In this document: piece by piece, positions 23,600 through 34,500 of the stretch | Numbering within the stretch: the stretch's first letter is position 1 | How the letters are laid out: each line of letters starts with the position of its first letter | DNA from: Ceratodon purpureus | Taxonomy: Eukaryota > Streptophyta > Bryopsida > Pseudoditrichales > Ditrichaceae | Length of the DNA stretch: 64,000 nt | Assembly (NCBI GenBank): GCA_014871385.1 | Contig: CM026426.1 | Location: 102,528,355-102,592,354, forward strand | Direction: 5' to 3' | Program-made: the position numbers and the translations under genes | Notes under the pieces: model-generated | Databases searched by the model: none | What the model saw: only the letters and a program-made list of their open reading frames with translations | What the model was told of the DNA's origin: nothing

Positions 23600-24850
23600 C
23601 TCTTATGGGCATCGCGAGAGCTCTCCAAGGGTACTGCCGTTAACGGCAGTACCTTGAGGCTACATTTTTATGTCTTGAAGTTGAGGTTTTACTCTTCAAC
23701 GCTGCCTCTCATCAACAGTGTGAGAGCTCTCCAAGGGTACTACCGTTGACGGCAGTACCATGAAGCTCCTATTTTTAATTTTTTTGAAGTTGAGGTTTTA
23801 CTCTTGAGGTTGCTTTTTAAAATTTTTAATTATGTTTTAAATCTCCTTTGCTGCCTTTCTTCGGAAACCCCAGAGCTCTCCAGGGGTACTGCCGTTGACG
23901 GCAGTACCCTAAGGCTACTTTTATTTTTTTGGTTTTTGAATTTAACCCCTTAAAACAGCAGAGGATATTTCTAAAGACGTGCCATTGACAACACAACCTC
24001 CATAGCAAATTTATTTCAACAGATAAAATGACCAAAAGAAGTCTGAAAAAGGAGTGCCGTTAACAGCACTTCTTTTTAGGCCTTTATCAAAAGTTGAGAA
24101 ATTATCAAGTAAACCTTCAATTGGATACTTCAAGTACTTCAAATGGCAGTAAAAAAGTACTGCTGTTAACGACACTACCTTTGAAGGTCGTCAAAAAATA
24201 ATTTTGAGTTCGTAATTGATTTATAAAGGCTATTTTTAGGAGTTTGTAGGTATTTTTTGCATCTCAGAGATGCTTTTGGGATACTGTCATTAACGGCACA
24301 TCCTTTTTGATGCCTTATGGGTATTTTTGAAGCTCAAATTGTCCTATATTTTGATTTAGTCCGAAGTCACTTGAGCACCACCGTTTCCCCTAAGATATGC
24401 TCTTAAAAGTAGTGTTGTTGCTTTGCTCTTGACAAGGCCGTGTAAGGTAAGGAAGTTGAGCACTTTTTAGACATCTTGGGAGGTTATAAAAGTAGTGCCG
24501 TTAACGGCACTCCCTTTTGAACCTCCCTTCTTATATAATTTTCCTCCCAAAACCGCTCCATGTCTAGTTTTTGCATCTTGCAGAATGGTACTTTGCTATT
24601 GGTTTTCTGTTGACAATGCCGTCCAAGGTAAGGAATTTGAGCACTTTTTAGACAAATTGGGAGGTCATAAAAGTAGTGCCGTTGACGACACTCCCTTTTA
24701 ACCCTCCCTTTATATATGATTTTACTTTGAAAACCGTTCCATGTCTGGTTAGTGCATCCTGTAGAATGGTCTGTCTAATGAAACGAAGTTGAGCACTCGC
24801 AAGACATCTTGGGAGATCATAGAAGGAGTGCCATCATTGTGACATTCTTT
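23600..24850. repeat. Array of short palindromes, CTGCCGTTAACGGCAG type (copy C)
   Basis: Perfect or near-perfect palindromes recur: CTGCCGTTAACGGCAG near 23633, GCCGTTGACGGCAGTACC near 23740 and 23890, AGTGCCGTTAACGGCACT near 24494, and degraded forms near 24050, 24160 and 24670. Many are preceded by GAGCTCTCCA(A/G)GGGTAC. The array lies upstream of, and on the same side as, the first recognisable exon of methyltransferase copy C at 25390, the position expected for an intron of that gene. Confidence 0.7.
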
Positions 24851-25389
24851 TCCTCCTCTTGTGATATATGTATTTTCGTGTGTAAGTTGTTCAATGTCTT
24901 GGTGTTGCGTCGTGTGCCAAGCTCGGTTTCGTCTAGTCGATGATGTTGTGGTTGTTGGGTGGAGAGTAGTGAATGAAGACTCTGGCCGAGCGTTCACGGA
25001 GATGATGACTTTTAGGCCTTTACTTATAAGATGTTCATGGTTTGAAATTTGGTTTAAGCTAAATTCTTAGAGGCATCCTTCCCAACTATTGGTAACGAGA
25101 GTGGGTTTGACAAAGAAGAAGGAGCTGGATTTTCCCGAAGGGGTGGGCAAGTGGTTAGGATCGAGAGGGACTTTGCTTGCCCAATTGCTGAATTTTGAGG
25201 GGCTCCTATCTCCCACTACCAAAAATTGCAGCGGATTCAGGGAGAGATAGAGAGGTGTATTTCATAAATAGTAAATTGAATTCATCTGTAATTGAATGGC
25301 TGGTCACTTTCGGAGAGATAAATGAGTTTTTACTTTATAAATGTCATCTAATACTGTGATTCTTCTTCTATATTTGACCCTAATTCATT

Positions 25390-26465
25390 TGGCAGTATAG
25401 GCTAAGGAGCTTTTTCTAAGAGTTCATAGGGACCTCGGAGTGGCAATTAATTTTAGTCTAGAAGACCAAGACCCAACTCCGTCCATCTTCAACTATGTGG
25501 AGGCAATGAGGTGCAATTCATGGAATACTGCATTCTTTAGGGAGTTCTATGAAGCAGATTAGACTTACAAGAATAAGATGCTAGATCAGCAACCCAACTT
25601 TTTCTTAGCTGTCCGTTGGGTGCTTTACAAATTCTTCAAGTGCACTCTCTTGCCCTACAAGGCAATCCCTAAGGTACAAGCATTCTTTCCAAACTATTAG
25701 GATACCACAAACGTTGAATGCATGTATACTCCTGCAATGCTACAAGCAAAGGATCCTTCCTATTATGAAAAGTGCGTGTGAAATATGGATTGTCGACTGA
25801 AGAAACTTTGCCTTTGACATTGCACTTCGGGACAAATATCCAGTGAGCGCTGCCAATGATTGGACATGCTCCATATCCTTCTATACAAGCAGTAGTGTCT
25901 CCCATCATGACCATATTCCTTATATTGAGACGATTTTTGAACTTTGAGACTTTTTGCCTACAATTTTAGCAATTGTTTTGAGACAATTTGAACTTTTTTT
26001 TTTAACTTGCTAATTATAGATTATCCTTGACTTGAGGATAATCTTCCCATATATATTCAAAAAGTTTTTGACAAATATAGAATCAAGCAAGAAATCAATG
26101 AAAATCTACAGTCAAGCATTAAATTGAGACTATGAAAAGTCTCAATTTAACGAATATGGTGTTCATCCTTGCAAAGGGTGAATCTTCCAAGGACCAAGGC
26201 TCTGGAAAGGGGAGTAAGCCTTGTGGATCTGATCCTTTTGAAGAAAGCTTTGTGAATTTACTATTGGATTCTAAAAGAGATTTCTACACAATGACGGGGC
26301 ACTCCTTTTCTATCATGACAACCCTCAGATCATAAAAGAGTTTTTAGCTTCTTCAACAAAAACAACCTAAAGATGAAGGAGGACTGGAACGTCATCAATT
26401 CCCTTCACATCTTTCATCCTTTAAATGCTTCAAAGTTGGTAAGGATTTATGTCCACCTATTTGCC
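25390..26465 (+). pseudogene. ParB-methyltransferase copy C, fragment 1 (central domain to motif-IV region)
   Basis: Translated pieces match the 59047-58100 exon of copy B: NYVEAMRCNSWNTAFFREF versus DYVDAMRCNLWDMAFFREF, then QQPNF, VLYKFFK and ECMYTPAMLQAKDP. The first exon starts after GGCAGTATAG at about 25397, matching the copy B acceptor. Stops: TAG 25558-25560, TAG near 25698 and TGA near 25779 (at a Trp of copy B). The 26132-26460 part matches the next exon, DGALLFYHDNPQIIKEF and WNVINSLHIFHP, but needs a frameshift near 26350, and ends at a donor-like TTGGTAAGG. The gene is then cut by element A at 26489. Confidence 0.8.
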
Positions 26466-26488
26466 ATTTTTTATATTTTGTCTTTATG

Positions 26489-26526
26489 GAGGAAAGGTCG
26501 TATGTGAGCGGAGAGCGGAGAGCAGA
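26489..26526. repeat. Element A left terminal inverted repeat
   Basis: 38 bases with 5 mismatches to the right end. The inner part is itself a short tandem repeat of GAGCGGA/GAGCA words, continuing to about 26540. Confidence 0.88.
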
Positions 26527-27362
26527 AACCGGTGAGCGGTAACTTGGAAATTTTAGGACCAGTCCAGGGTTTAGTGTTGCCTTAGACTGAGCATTTTAAG
26601 CTCATATTTTGAAACATTTTTCAAGAGATGTCACCCTCAGTTTACGGGTGTAGTGAACATATCCGCATAAAAAAGATGTCTCATGTGCACATATCCTTTT
26701 TTCTGGTACAAAAATTAGAGCTGATGTCATCATGACATCATGGTGAATAGATTGTATGGACATCTGATTTGAAATAGGAGCAAAATAACTTGCATGGTGT
26801 CTTGACCTTCCTATGTGGAAGGCAATCGTGGAATTGGGAAGCATGTAGAATCTGGAGGAAGCTCTTTTCTTGAACGAGGAACACCTTCAACTCAGCCAAT
26901 ATAAAAATTGGCAGTCAACACAAGAGCAGAAGTTTGGACATCCCCTTCATCTCCATTGTCATCGTCCGCTTCAGATTCATTGCTGTGATAATTTCGCTGT
27001 TGAGGTAGAAGATGGACATGTATCATAGGTCTCTACTGTGCAATCCGTTCATTTTGGGGCAATCGATACTCTAGTATCCTTCCATATCTTTGAACCAGCT
27101 TGCACATCTTTCATCCACTAAAATCAACACAAAAAGTAACTTCCAATTATGCTTGAAACCTGAAACAAAATGCAATGGACACACCACATACTAAGCCATT
27201 AGCTAAGGAACTTGCGGATCTAAAACAATGAAGCCGCATGCGTTTCATCTTGTTCAATTGTGTTTCTCCATTAATCGATGATAAAACTTGTAAATAATAT
27301 TGGCCGACCGGCGCTGGCACAATTAGGACAAATCTGCTCTTTAATTACTAGCTACACCAAAG
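26527..27362. other. Element A left subterminal region
   Basis: No complete gene. On the minus strand 26990-26905 reads as an acidic peptide (NESEADDDNGDEGD), possibly an exon or a decayed C-terminal tail of the gene at 27363-27632, but I could not connect them. Confidence 0.35.
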
Positions 27363-27632
27363 CTAGGCCAAGCTAATTCTAGAAGAACCCCGTATACGGG
27401 TTAGCTCTGCGGATGGCTGCTCCCAGGTGTACTTGCAGATGTCAACAAGTCGAGAAAACGCAACGCCTGCCTCATAGTTCCAAATTGCAGTGAGGTCCTT
27501 GGAGTACACGATGTTCTCCCTCAGAATCCGAGAGTACTCCTCCACCTCAGCCTCAATCTCTAGAATGACTCCGATGAAACGCATGTCTCCAAAGAAGCTC
27601 TTCATCTCCACCTCCGACTGCGGCCGCTCCAT
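27363..27632 (-). CDS. Hypothetical protein, 89 aa (element A cargo)
   Basis: Minus-strand ATG at 27632 (MERPQSEVEMKSFFG), stop at 27363. Predicted to be mostly helical, with an acidic heptad-like middle (EIEAEVEEYSRILRENI). The reading frame is open further upstream to 27698, but the extra part is hydrophobic leader-like sequence without a good start. A TTTATAAGG box on the same strand near 27760-27768 gives a plausible promoter. It shares a divergent regulatory region with 28549-29103. Function unknown. Confidence 0.45.
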   Translation of the reverse strand: MERPQSEVEMKSFFGDMRFIGVILEIEAEVEEYSRILRENIVYSKDLTAIWNYEAGVAFSRLVDICKYTWEQPSAELTRIRGSSRISLA

Positions 27633-27689
27633 CCTGAAGTTCAAAAAAACAGAAAGAGAAGCAAAGAGGGAGAGGAATGAGAGGAGGGG

Positions 27690-28548
27690 AGAGCACAAAA
27701 AGGAGAGAGTATGAGAAGGGAGGAAGGAGAGATTGTGAGAAAAGGGGGAGGAGGGGCGCCCTTATAAAGGGCGCCCCTCTCATCCAGGGTTAAGTTAGAA
27801 AGGGGGGCGCCGCAAGGGCGCCCTACTTAGAAAGGGCTGGGTGGCCCCCTTCATCGAGGAGGAGGCCCATGACGCACATTGAAGAGGGCTCTCGGTGCCG
27901 AGAGCCCTACTGCCCGGAGGGACCCTCGATACCAAGAGTCCCTATGAAGGGCCTCTCGGTATCGGGTGCCCCTAGCGGCCATAGGGCTCTCGGCACCGAG
28001 AGCCCTATGATCGCAGAGGGCCCTCGGTACCGAGAGCCCCCATGGTGATAGGGCGCTCGGTACCGAGAGCCCTTAGGGCGAGGCCATCGCCTTAGGGTGG
28101 CCACCGCCCCCAATCGGTGGCCGCCGCCTAAGGAAGGCGGCGGCCTCCTCTCCTCCCTTGAGGGTTGGAAGGGTGGCACCCTTCGAACCCTGGGAGGAGG
28201 CTCCCTTCCTCATGATTGGGAAGGAGCGACCTTCCCAACCCTAAGGAGAGAGGGCTTCTCCCAGGGTTGGGAGGGAGCCGCCTCGCAGCCCTAGAAAGAG
28301 GAGGCGGCTGTGAGGGCTCGGTGGGGCCCATATAAGGGGTCCCACTCCCCCTCACAACTCACACTTCTCTCTCTCACACTCTCCCTCACTCTCTCTCTCA
28401 CTCTCTCTCTCACACTCTCTCTCTCACTCTCTCTCTCACTCTCTCTCTTACTCTCTCTCTCACTCTCTCCTCTCCATTTGGACTCCTCTTCTCCTTCTAT
28501 CTTCTCTTCCTCTCTCCTCTCCTCTCCCTCCTTTTTCTCTTTAGAAAG
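27690..28548. promoter_or_regulatory. Divergent promoter region with palindrome array
   Basis: TATA boxes point outward: TTTATAAGG on the minus strand (about 27760-27768) and CATATAAGG on the plus strand (about 28329-28337). Between them, 27885-28075 holds at least five palindromes of type CTCTCGGTGCCGAGAG / CTCTCGGCACCGAGAG / CTCGGTACCGAG, bracketed by AGGG...CCCT. A CT-rich leader (28350-28545, CTCTCTCACT units) precedes the plus-strand ATG. Confidence 0.65.
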
Positions 28549-29103
28549 ATGGTTCGCAAGGTGATGAAGGTGGCTTCCAAGGGGCAGTGCTCGAAGACAA
28601 TTGGCAAGAAGAGGGGAAGGGGAGAAACCAGTTCTGGAGGATCCGTGGTAGAGGTGCCGAAGGTGGAGGTTCCGAAGGTGGAGATGCCCAAAGTGGAGGT
28701 GCCTAAGGTGGAGGTGCCGAAGGTGGAGGTGCCCAAGGAGGAGGTGCCCAAGGAGGAGGTGTCGAAGGTGGAGGTGCGAATGATAGAGATGCCCAAGGTG
28801 GAGGTGCCGAAGGAGGAGGTGCCGAAGGAGGAGGGCAATTTCTTTGGAGGTCAATAGGTGCCTTATGGACGTAGGGGAGGTACCCTCATTCTCACCATTG
28901 TTGAATATGAAGGGGAGACTATGCACATGCAGATGGATGATGCTGAAGACTATGATACCGATTCTCATCTCCATTGGTTGGGCTTCGAAGATCAGGAGGC
29001 GGCATAGGCTTATCGGCAGAAGTTGGAGAAAGATGCAACGGGTTTGGACGAGATAATTGCCCCGAAAAACAAAGCGGATGTAGTTGAGGATGGTGTAGCC
29101 TAG
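28549..29103 (+). CDS. VPKVE pentapeptide-repeat protein (element A cargo), two in-frame TAGs
   Basis: ATG 28549 follows a CT-rich leader and a TATA box at about 28330. Residues about 34-98 are 13 or so pentapeptides of type VPKVE/VPKEE, in DNA a 15-base tandem repeat. TAG 28855-28857 follows GNFFGGQ, but the same frame continues with coding-like sequence (TLILTIVEYEGETMHMQMDD, DSHLHWLGFEDQEAA), a second TAG at 29005-29007, then AYRQKLEKDATGLDEIIAP and TAG at 29101-29103. Read through, it would be about 184 residues: basic N-terminus, repeat rod, acidic domain. I know no homologue. The continuation beyond the first TAG is inferred from its composition. Confidence 0.5.
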
Positions 29104-29419
29104 ACATTTATAGATGGTAGCCTAGAAATGGGCTAGGAATGTGTGCAAGTTTTTGGGGTACCGTGTTGCTCAGTGGAGTGGCGCCTCTTTGGCAGGTTCA
29201 ATGCCCTTGTGTAAAGGTTTTTGTAAACCGTGTACCATCTTGTAAATACTATAAATGCGAGTTATAATGAAAACCTTAAAGTTGTTATATTTTTAATCTT
29301 TAATTTATTGATCATTTTAATCTTTAATTTATTGATTTTGATTTCTCTTTATTATGTTATTTGATTAATGTTTTTACTTATTTAAATTTTTATTTTTTTG
29401 CTTTAGTTCTGTAATTTAA
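29104..29419. other. 3' flank of the pentapeptide gene, no gene
   Basis: AT-rich sequence with a likely 3' UTR to about 29270 (TATAATGAAAACC) and then plain A/T-rich DNA. Nothing recognisable. Confidence 0.4.
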
Positions 29420-29590
29420 ACGAGTCCCGAGTCCTGAGTACCGAGACCCAAGTACCGAGACCCGAGTCCCAAGTCCCGAGTCCCAAGTCCCGAGTCCCAA
29501 GTCCCGAGTCCTAAGTCCCGAGTCCCAAGTCCCGAGTCCCAAGACCCGAGACCCAACTCCCGACTCTCGACTCCCGACATCCTAGCCGCG
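29420..29590. repeat. 14-bp minisatellite AAGTCCCGAGTCCC
   Basis: About 11 units of alternating AAGTCCC and GAGTCCC heptamers, degrading to ACTCCCGACTCTCGA at the right. Not coding. Confidence 0.85.
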
Positions 29591-29859
29591 AGCCCCGACT
29601 CTCGGCGCGACGCGGGACAAATAGTCCCGCCGCAAGCAAGGAAAGGGAGTCCTGCGGCGACGAGGGACAAGGAGTCCCCTTGGAATCCTGGCGGGCTTGC
29701 GAGGAACCCTTCCCCCACATAGTACTCTTTGTGGGATTCGGCAGGCCCCCCCCTCCTGGGTCTAAGAGAGTTCCGAGACACACTTTTTTTGGAAGACCAC
29801 CCACCCTCCCTCCCTACCCCCCCCCCCCCTCCCTGTCCCGACGCAACTCCCAACCCCAC

Positions 29860-31400
29860 TCCCTCTCCCTCGCAGCCACTTCCTCTCCCCCTCCCTCGCG
29901 GCCATTCCTTGCCCTTCTCCCTTTCCCTCTCCCGCGCGGTCACTCCCTGCCCCTCCCCTCTCCCTCTCCCTCTCCCTCTCCCTCTCCCTCTCCCTCTCCC
30001 TCTCCCTCTCCCTCTCCCTCTCCCTCTCCCTCCCCTCCCTCTCCCTCTCCCTCTCCCTCTCCCTCTCCCTCTCCCTCTCCCTCTCCCTCTCCCTCTCCCT
30101 CTCCCTCTCCCTCTCCCTCTCCCTCTCCCTCTCCCTCTCCCTCTCCCTCTCCCTCTCCCTCTCCCTCTCCCTCTCCCTCTCCCTCTCCCTCTCCCTCTCC
30201 CTCTCCCTCGCCCTCCGCCCTCGCCCTCTCCCTCTCCCTCTCCCTCTCCCTCTCCCTCTCCCTCTCCCTCTCCCTCTCCCTCTCCCTCTCCCTCTCCCTC
30301 TCCCTCTCCCTCTCCCTCTCCCTCTCCTTCTCCCTCTCCCTCTCCCTCTCGCTCTCCCTCTCCCTCGCGGCCACTCCCTGACCCTGTCCCTCTCCCTCTC
30401 CCTCTCCCTCGCGGTCACTCCCTCTCCCTCTCCCTGTCCCTCTCCCTCTCCCTCTCCTTCTCCCTCTCCCTCTCCCTCTCGCTCTCCCTCTTCCTCGCGG
30501 CCACTCCCTGTCGCTGTCTCTCTCCCTCTCCCTCTCCCTCTCCCTCTCCCTCTCCCTCTCCCTCGCGGCCACTCCCTGTCGCTGTCTCTCTCCCGCTCCC
30601 TCTCCCTCTCCCTCTCCCTCTCCCTCGCGGCCACTCCCTGACCCTGTCCCTCTCCCTCTCCCTCTCCCTCGCGGTAACTCCCTCTCCCTCTCCCTGTCCC
30701 TCTCCCTCCCCCTTGCGGTCACTCCCTGTCCCTCTCCCTTTCCCTCTCCCTCTCCCTCGCGGTCGCTCCCTCTCGCTCTCCCTCTCCCTCTCCCTCTCCC
30801 TCTCCCATGTCCCTCTCCCTCGCGGCCACTCCCTGTCCGTGTCCCTCTCCCTCTCCCTCTCCCTCTCCCTCTCCCTCTCCCTCTCCCTCTCCTTCTCCCT
30901 CTTCCTCTCCCTCTCCCTCTCCCTCTCCTTCTCCCTCTCCCTCTCCCTCTCCCTCTCCCTCTCGCTCTCCCTCTCCCTCGCGGCCACTCCCTGTCGCTGT
31001 CTCTCTCCTTCTCCCTCTCGCTCTCCCTCTCCCTCTCCCTCTCCATGTCCCTCTTCCTCGCGGTCGCTCCGTGTCCCTCTCCCTCTCTCTCTCCCTCGCG
31101 GTCACTCCCTCTCCCTCTCCCTATCCCTCTCCCTCTCCCTTGTAGTCACTCTCTGTCCCTCTCCCTCTCCATGTCCCTCTTCCTCGCGGTCGCTCCCTGT
31201 CCGTGTCCCTCTCCCTCTCCCTCTCCCTCTCCCTCGCGGTCACTCCCTGTCCCTCTCCCTCTCCCTCTCCCTCTCCCTGGCGGTCACTCCCTCTCCCTCT
31301 CCCTCTCCCTCTCTCTTGCGACCACTCCTTCTCCCTCTCACGCGTGGTCAAACCCTCTCCGTGTCCCTTTCCCTCTCCCTCGCAATCTGTTCTCGTCACT
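29860..31400. repeat. (CCCTCT)n array with interspersed CGCGGTCACTCCCTG units
   Basis: A 1.5-kb hexamer array, pure at 29945-30360 and later interrupted about 20 times by CTCGCGG(C/T)CACTCCCTGTC. The long Pro/Ser/Leu and Arg/Glu-rich open frames on both strands are by-products of the hexamer. The interrupting unit is the complement of the GGGAGTGACCGCGAGGG unit at 54.8-55.3 and 56.2-56.3 kb, beyond the 3' end of methyltransferase gene B. Confidence 0.9.
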
Positions 31401-31554
31401 CTCCTTCTTCCTGTCCATCTCCCTTATGAAGAACAAATTTTAAATGTGCAATATTGGGCTTGATGGGGTGCGACAGCAAGATCGATAATTACAACAATAC
31501 TAAAATTTTAAATTAAGGAAATATTGGTGTCAATAATATAGTTTGGTCTTAATA

Positions 31555-34500
31555 TCAACGGTATGTATCATAATAGTCTGAGTCTTCATCACCTAGATCC
31601 AATGTATTATCAAAAGCAGCCTCCAAATGTAGGTACTCCTTAACTGCCTGGCCATATCTCCGCTTCGTCTTCCGTTTCTTTGGGGAAGGTAATGCAGCCT
31701 GGTGTCTTGCTGCTTGCTCAGCGTAAACAGGCATGCGGATGAACGTAGCTGCCGGCGACAAGGGAACTCGGGACACTCTACATACGAAGGGAGTATCTGA
31801 GAAAAGACGATTCTAAGCCTGACTGTTAGAATCACAAAATGTTCAAAATTTCTGTCTAATACGAGACCTGAGGACTACACTCACTGCCTGCTCTTTGGTC
31901 GGATTTCCGGAGGATGGTAAGCCAGATCTTCTTCTCCAAGCAGGATCGGAGGAACCTCGTCATCGTAGTTGTCGTCGTTGTCATCGTCTTCGTGGTCACT
32001 GTGATGGCCCCCGGCACGTGCACAAGGAACCAAGTCAGATCTCATCGGAGCAAGAAGTTCCTTGAATATGTCCTCGTCCTCCTCAATAGCGACAATGTGA
32101 CGGCCACGATTGCGACAGACTTGTATGGAGTCGCCTACAAAACTTGACAAAGAAGGGAGTTAGTGTTAAGGCGAACTACAATCTGGAAGTACGGGAAGTC
32201 AATATCATAAGATTGTAAGGCCGTACCTGTTCCCGCCGTGACGTCAACGACAATGCCTCCAGGGGATGTGCAAGACAAGACGATGCAGCCCCAGAAATAC
32301 TCATCAAGTTCCTTAGGACCACGCCAAGGCCGATCGCCGTTCATCTTCACAGTCTTGGCGTTAGCCGAGTTCATAAGGACGTTTCCCTTGACAACGTCAA
32401 TATCTCCACTCTGGGTTGGCTTCAGAGTGAAGGCAGAGTTCCGAGTGCCGGCGGAGAGAGATGCTGGCCTGGGATCCGGAGTGCATCTGACATAAAGACC
32501 CACCCTAAAAAGGTTAGTGGTCTCAACCCTAGATGGAACCCAAAGCAGCAGTATCTTGAAGTTGGTCCACTCTTTAAACATCTTGTACCCGAGGCTTGGG
32601 CAGAAGGACCTGATAGTCTTCCTTGTGGAATTATCGTCAGTGTAAACAAAGACAAGGGCGCCATCATCGTGCAAGAAATTATGGGCAAACACGAACGTGT
32701 TCTTGAACCAGTCCTTGTGAAGGACATTCCACTTAGGGACATCCGAGGCCGTTCTTGATATGCCTGGTACCGGGGAGTTGTCCAGAACCTGGGCAACTAC
32801 AAGGTCCACCATTCCGTCCTTCATCTGATTCCTCCCATAAACCCGGCAGGTTCTATCATAATTGCAGTGGCTCGCGAACTTTTACACCGCATCGAACTTC
32901 GATTTATTGATCATACCATTCATGATCAAATCAAAAATATTGTACTCCAGCTCCTTCGGTTCGTCAACTAATCAAAACTCAGGCTGAGGCAGAGTAAAAT
33001 CTGTCCCAGAGGAGTTCGCTGATGGCGAAGGTCCATCCAGTCTACAGCTGGACTTCGGAGATTTAGGGGACCGTTGTCCTCTTCGGTTATTACTTGGTGA
33101 CCCTGCAACTAAACTTGTACCACCGTCTTGTGATGCAGCGGTCCTCTGCGCTACGCGTCTTCCTAGCTGGGCGTGCGATTTCTTTCTCCTCTGACCAACT
33201 TTTGGGTCGTCAAGTGCAGCCTCTTCGACGTCAGGTACTTCCTCCAAAGTGGCGTTAACAACACCTAGTCGTCTCTTCAGATCTTCCTCCTCGGCGGGGC
33301 AGAAAGTCTTTGCACACTCGATGTACCACCCGCATTCCTTCAGATGCGCCGACGGAAATGTGATCTTCTGGTACTCCGTGAAGATGAACGAGTCATGGCC
33401 AGGCTCAGTCTGGGTATCCATCCAATCTGGTTCCTCCGTGATCGCCGCCTTTGGCATCAACTCCCTCTTGTAGTATCTACAAAACAGAGGGAATTGGGTA
33501 AGATTTCTTTATCTGCGCAAAGGCCAAACTAAACAAAAGCCGACAAGGGTTTTGATACTCATCGATAGATAAACCGGCTGACGATGAGATGGCCCTTAGG
33601 CACCTGGTCCCAAGTGTCTTTCCGCTGGAATGCATGTTTTCCACCAAAGACAGTTGGAAAAGCTTTTTGCCAAACCTTCTTCTTCCAGTAGTTCAGGTAC
33701 ACTTGCCAGGACTTCACTTCCTTAGTCCAGTCTGGAATCGGATCTTCAAGGAGGAGAGGCTCAATCTTCTCCGTGATCTCGTCCTCCAGCAGCGCATAGA
33801 AGCATGCTTTGTGCAGCCAAGCATGAAGTTGAGAGTCACTGCACGAAGACCTCGGAAAACTGTTTGCAGCCCTGGTAATATCAGAGCCGTTCCACATCTT
33901 GAGCCAACGCACTTTATACATCCCCTTCACGTTAGTGGTCACAATAAGCTGCAGTTTGTCTAGCCCCATCTTGCACTTTTGATTAGGGCGATTGTTGTAA
34001 TGGTTTCAAATCTGAAAGGACGTAAACCCAAACAACGTAAGAATCAAAGTCATGCCATAACAAACGCTCATCAGGCCATTCCACCGTTGCAGCTACACCA
34101 CATCCTGGAGGCGTTAATTAACGTTAGTGACCAAAACACTTGATCCTTCCAGGTAATCTGCAAATTCAAATGGCTTATCAATGCCGAACATGACAAGCCA
34201 CCTGTCTTTGCAGCTCACCTAGAGGGTCAAAATATTTTGGACAGTAACGTTCTACTGGTCATCATTTGAAATTTAAACACATCCTACCTAAAGTTCTAAC
34301 TCATCAAGCAACAATCAAGTAGAAAGATAACCCCCAAAAATGATTAAGTGGCAACAAACCCGACCGCGCCTCTGAGGCCCGGAAGGGGCTCTCGGCACCG
34401 AGAGCCACTTCCAGGCCTCAGAGGCGCGGTCGAGGATAGAGGCCAAAGGGCCCCGAAAAGCCCCTTCGGGCCGGAAACCCGACCGCGCCTCTGAGGCCCG

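Noticed and set aside
25080..25390. An upstream exon of methyltransferase copy C
   Set aside because: The short frame with TKKKELDFPEG does not align convincingly with the expected copy B exon.
28310..28974. Minus-strand ORFs opposite the pentapeptide gene (His/Leu- or Thr/Ser/Gly-rich)
   Set aside because: Shadows of the 15-bp coding repeat and the CT-rich leader.
29680..31443. Very long Pro/Ser/Leu and Arg/Glu/Gly open frames on both strands (up to 566 codons)
   Set aside because: They are translations of the (CCCTCT)n hexamer in every frame; no start context, domain or codon-use signal.
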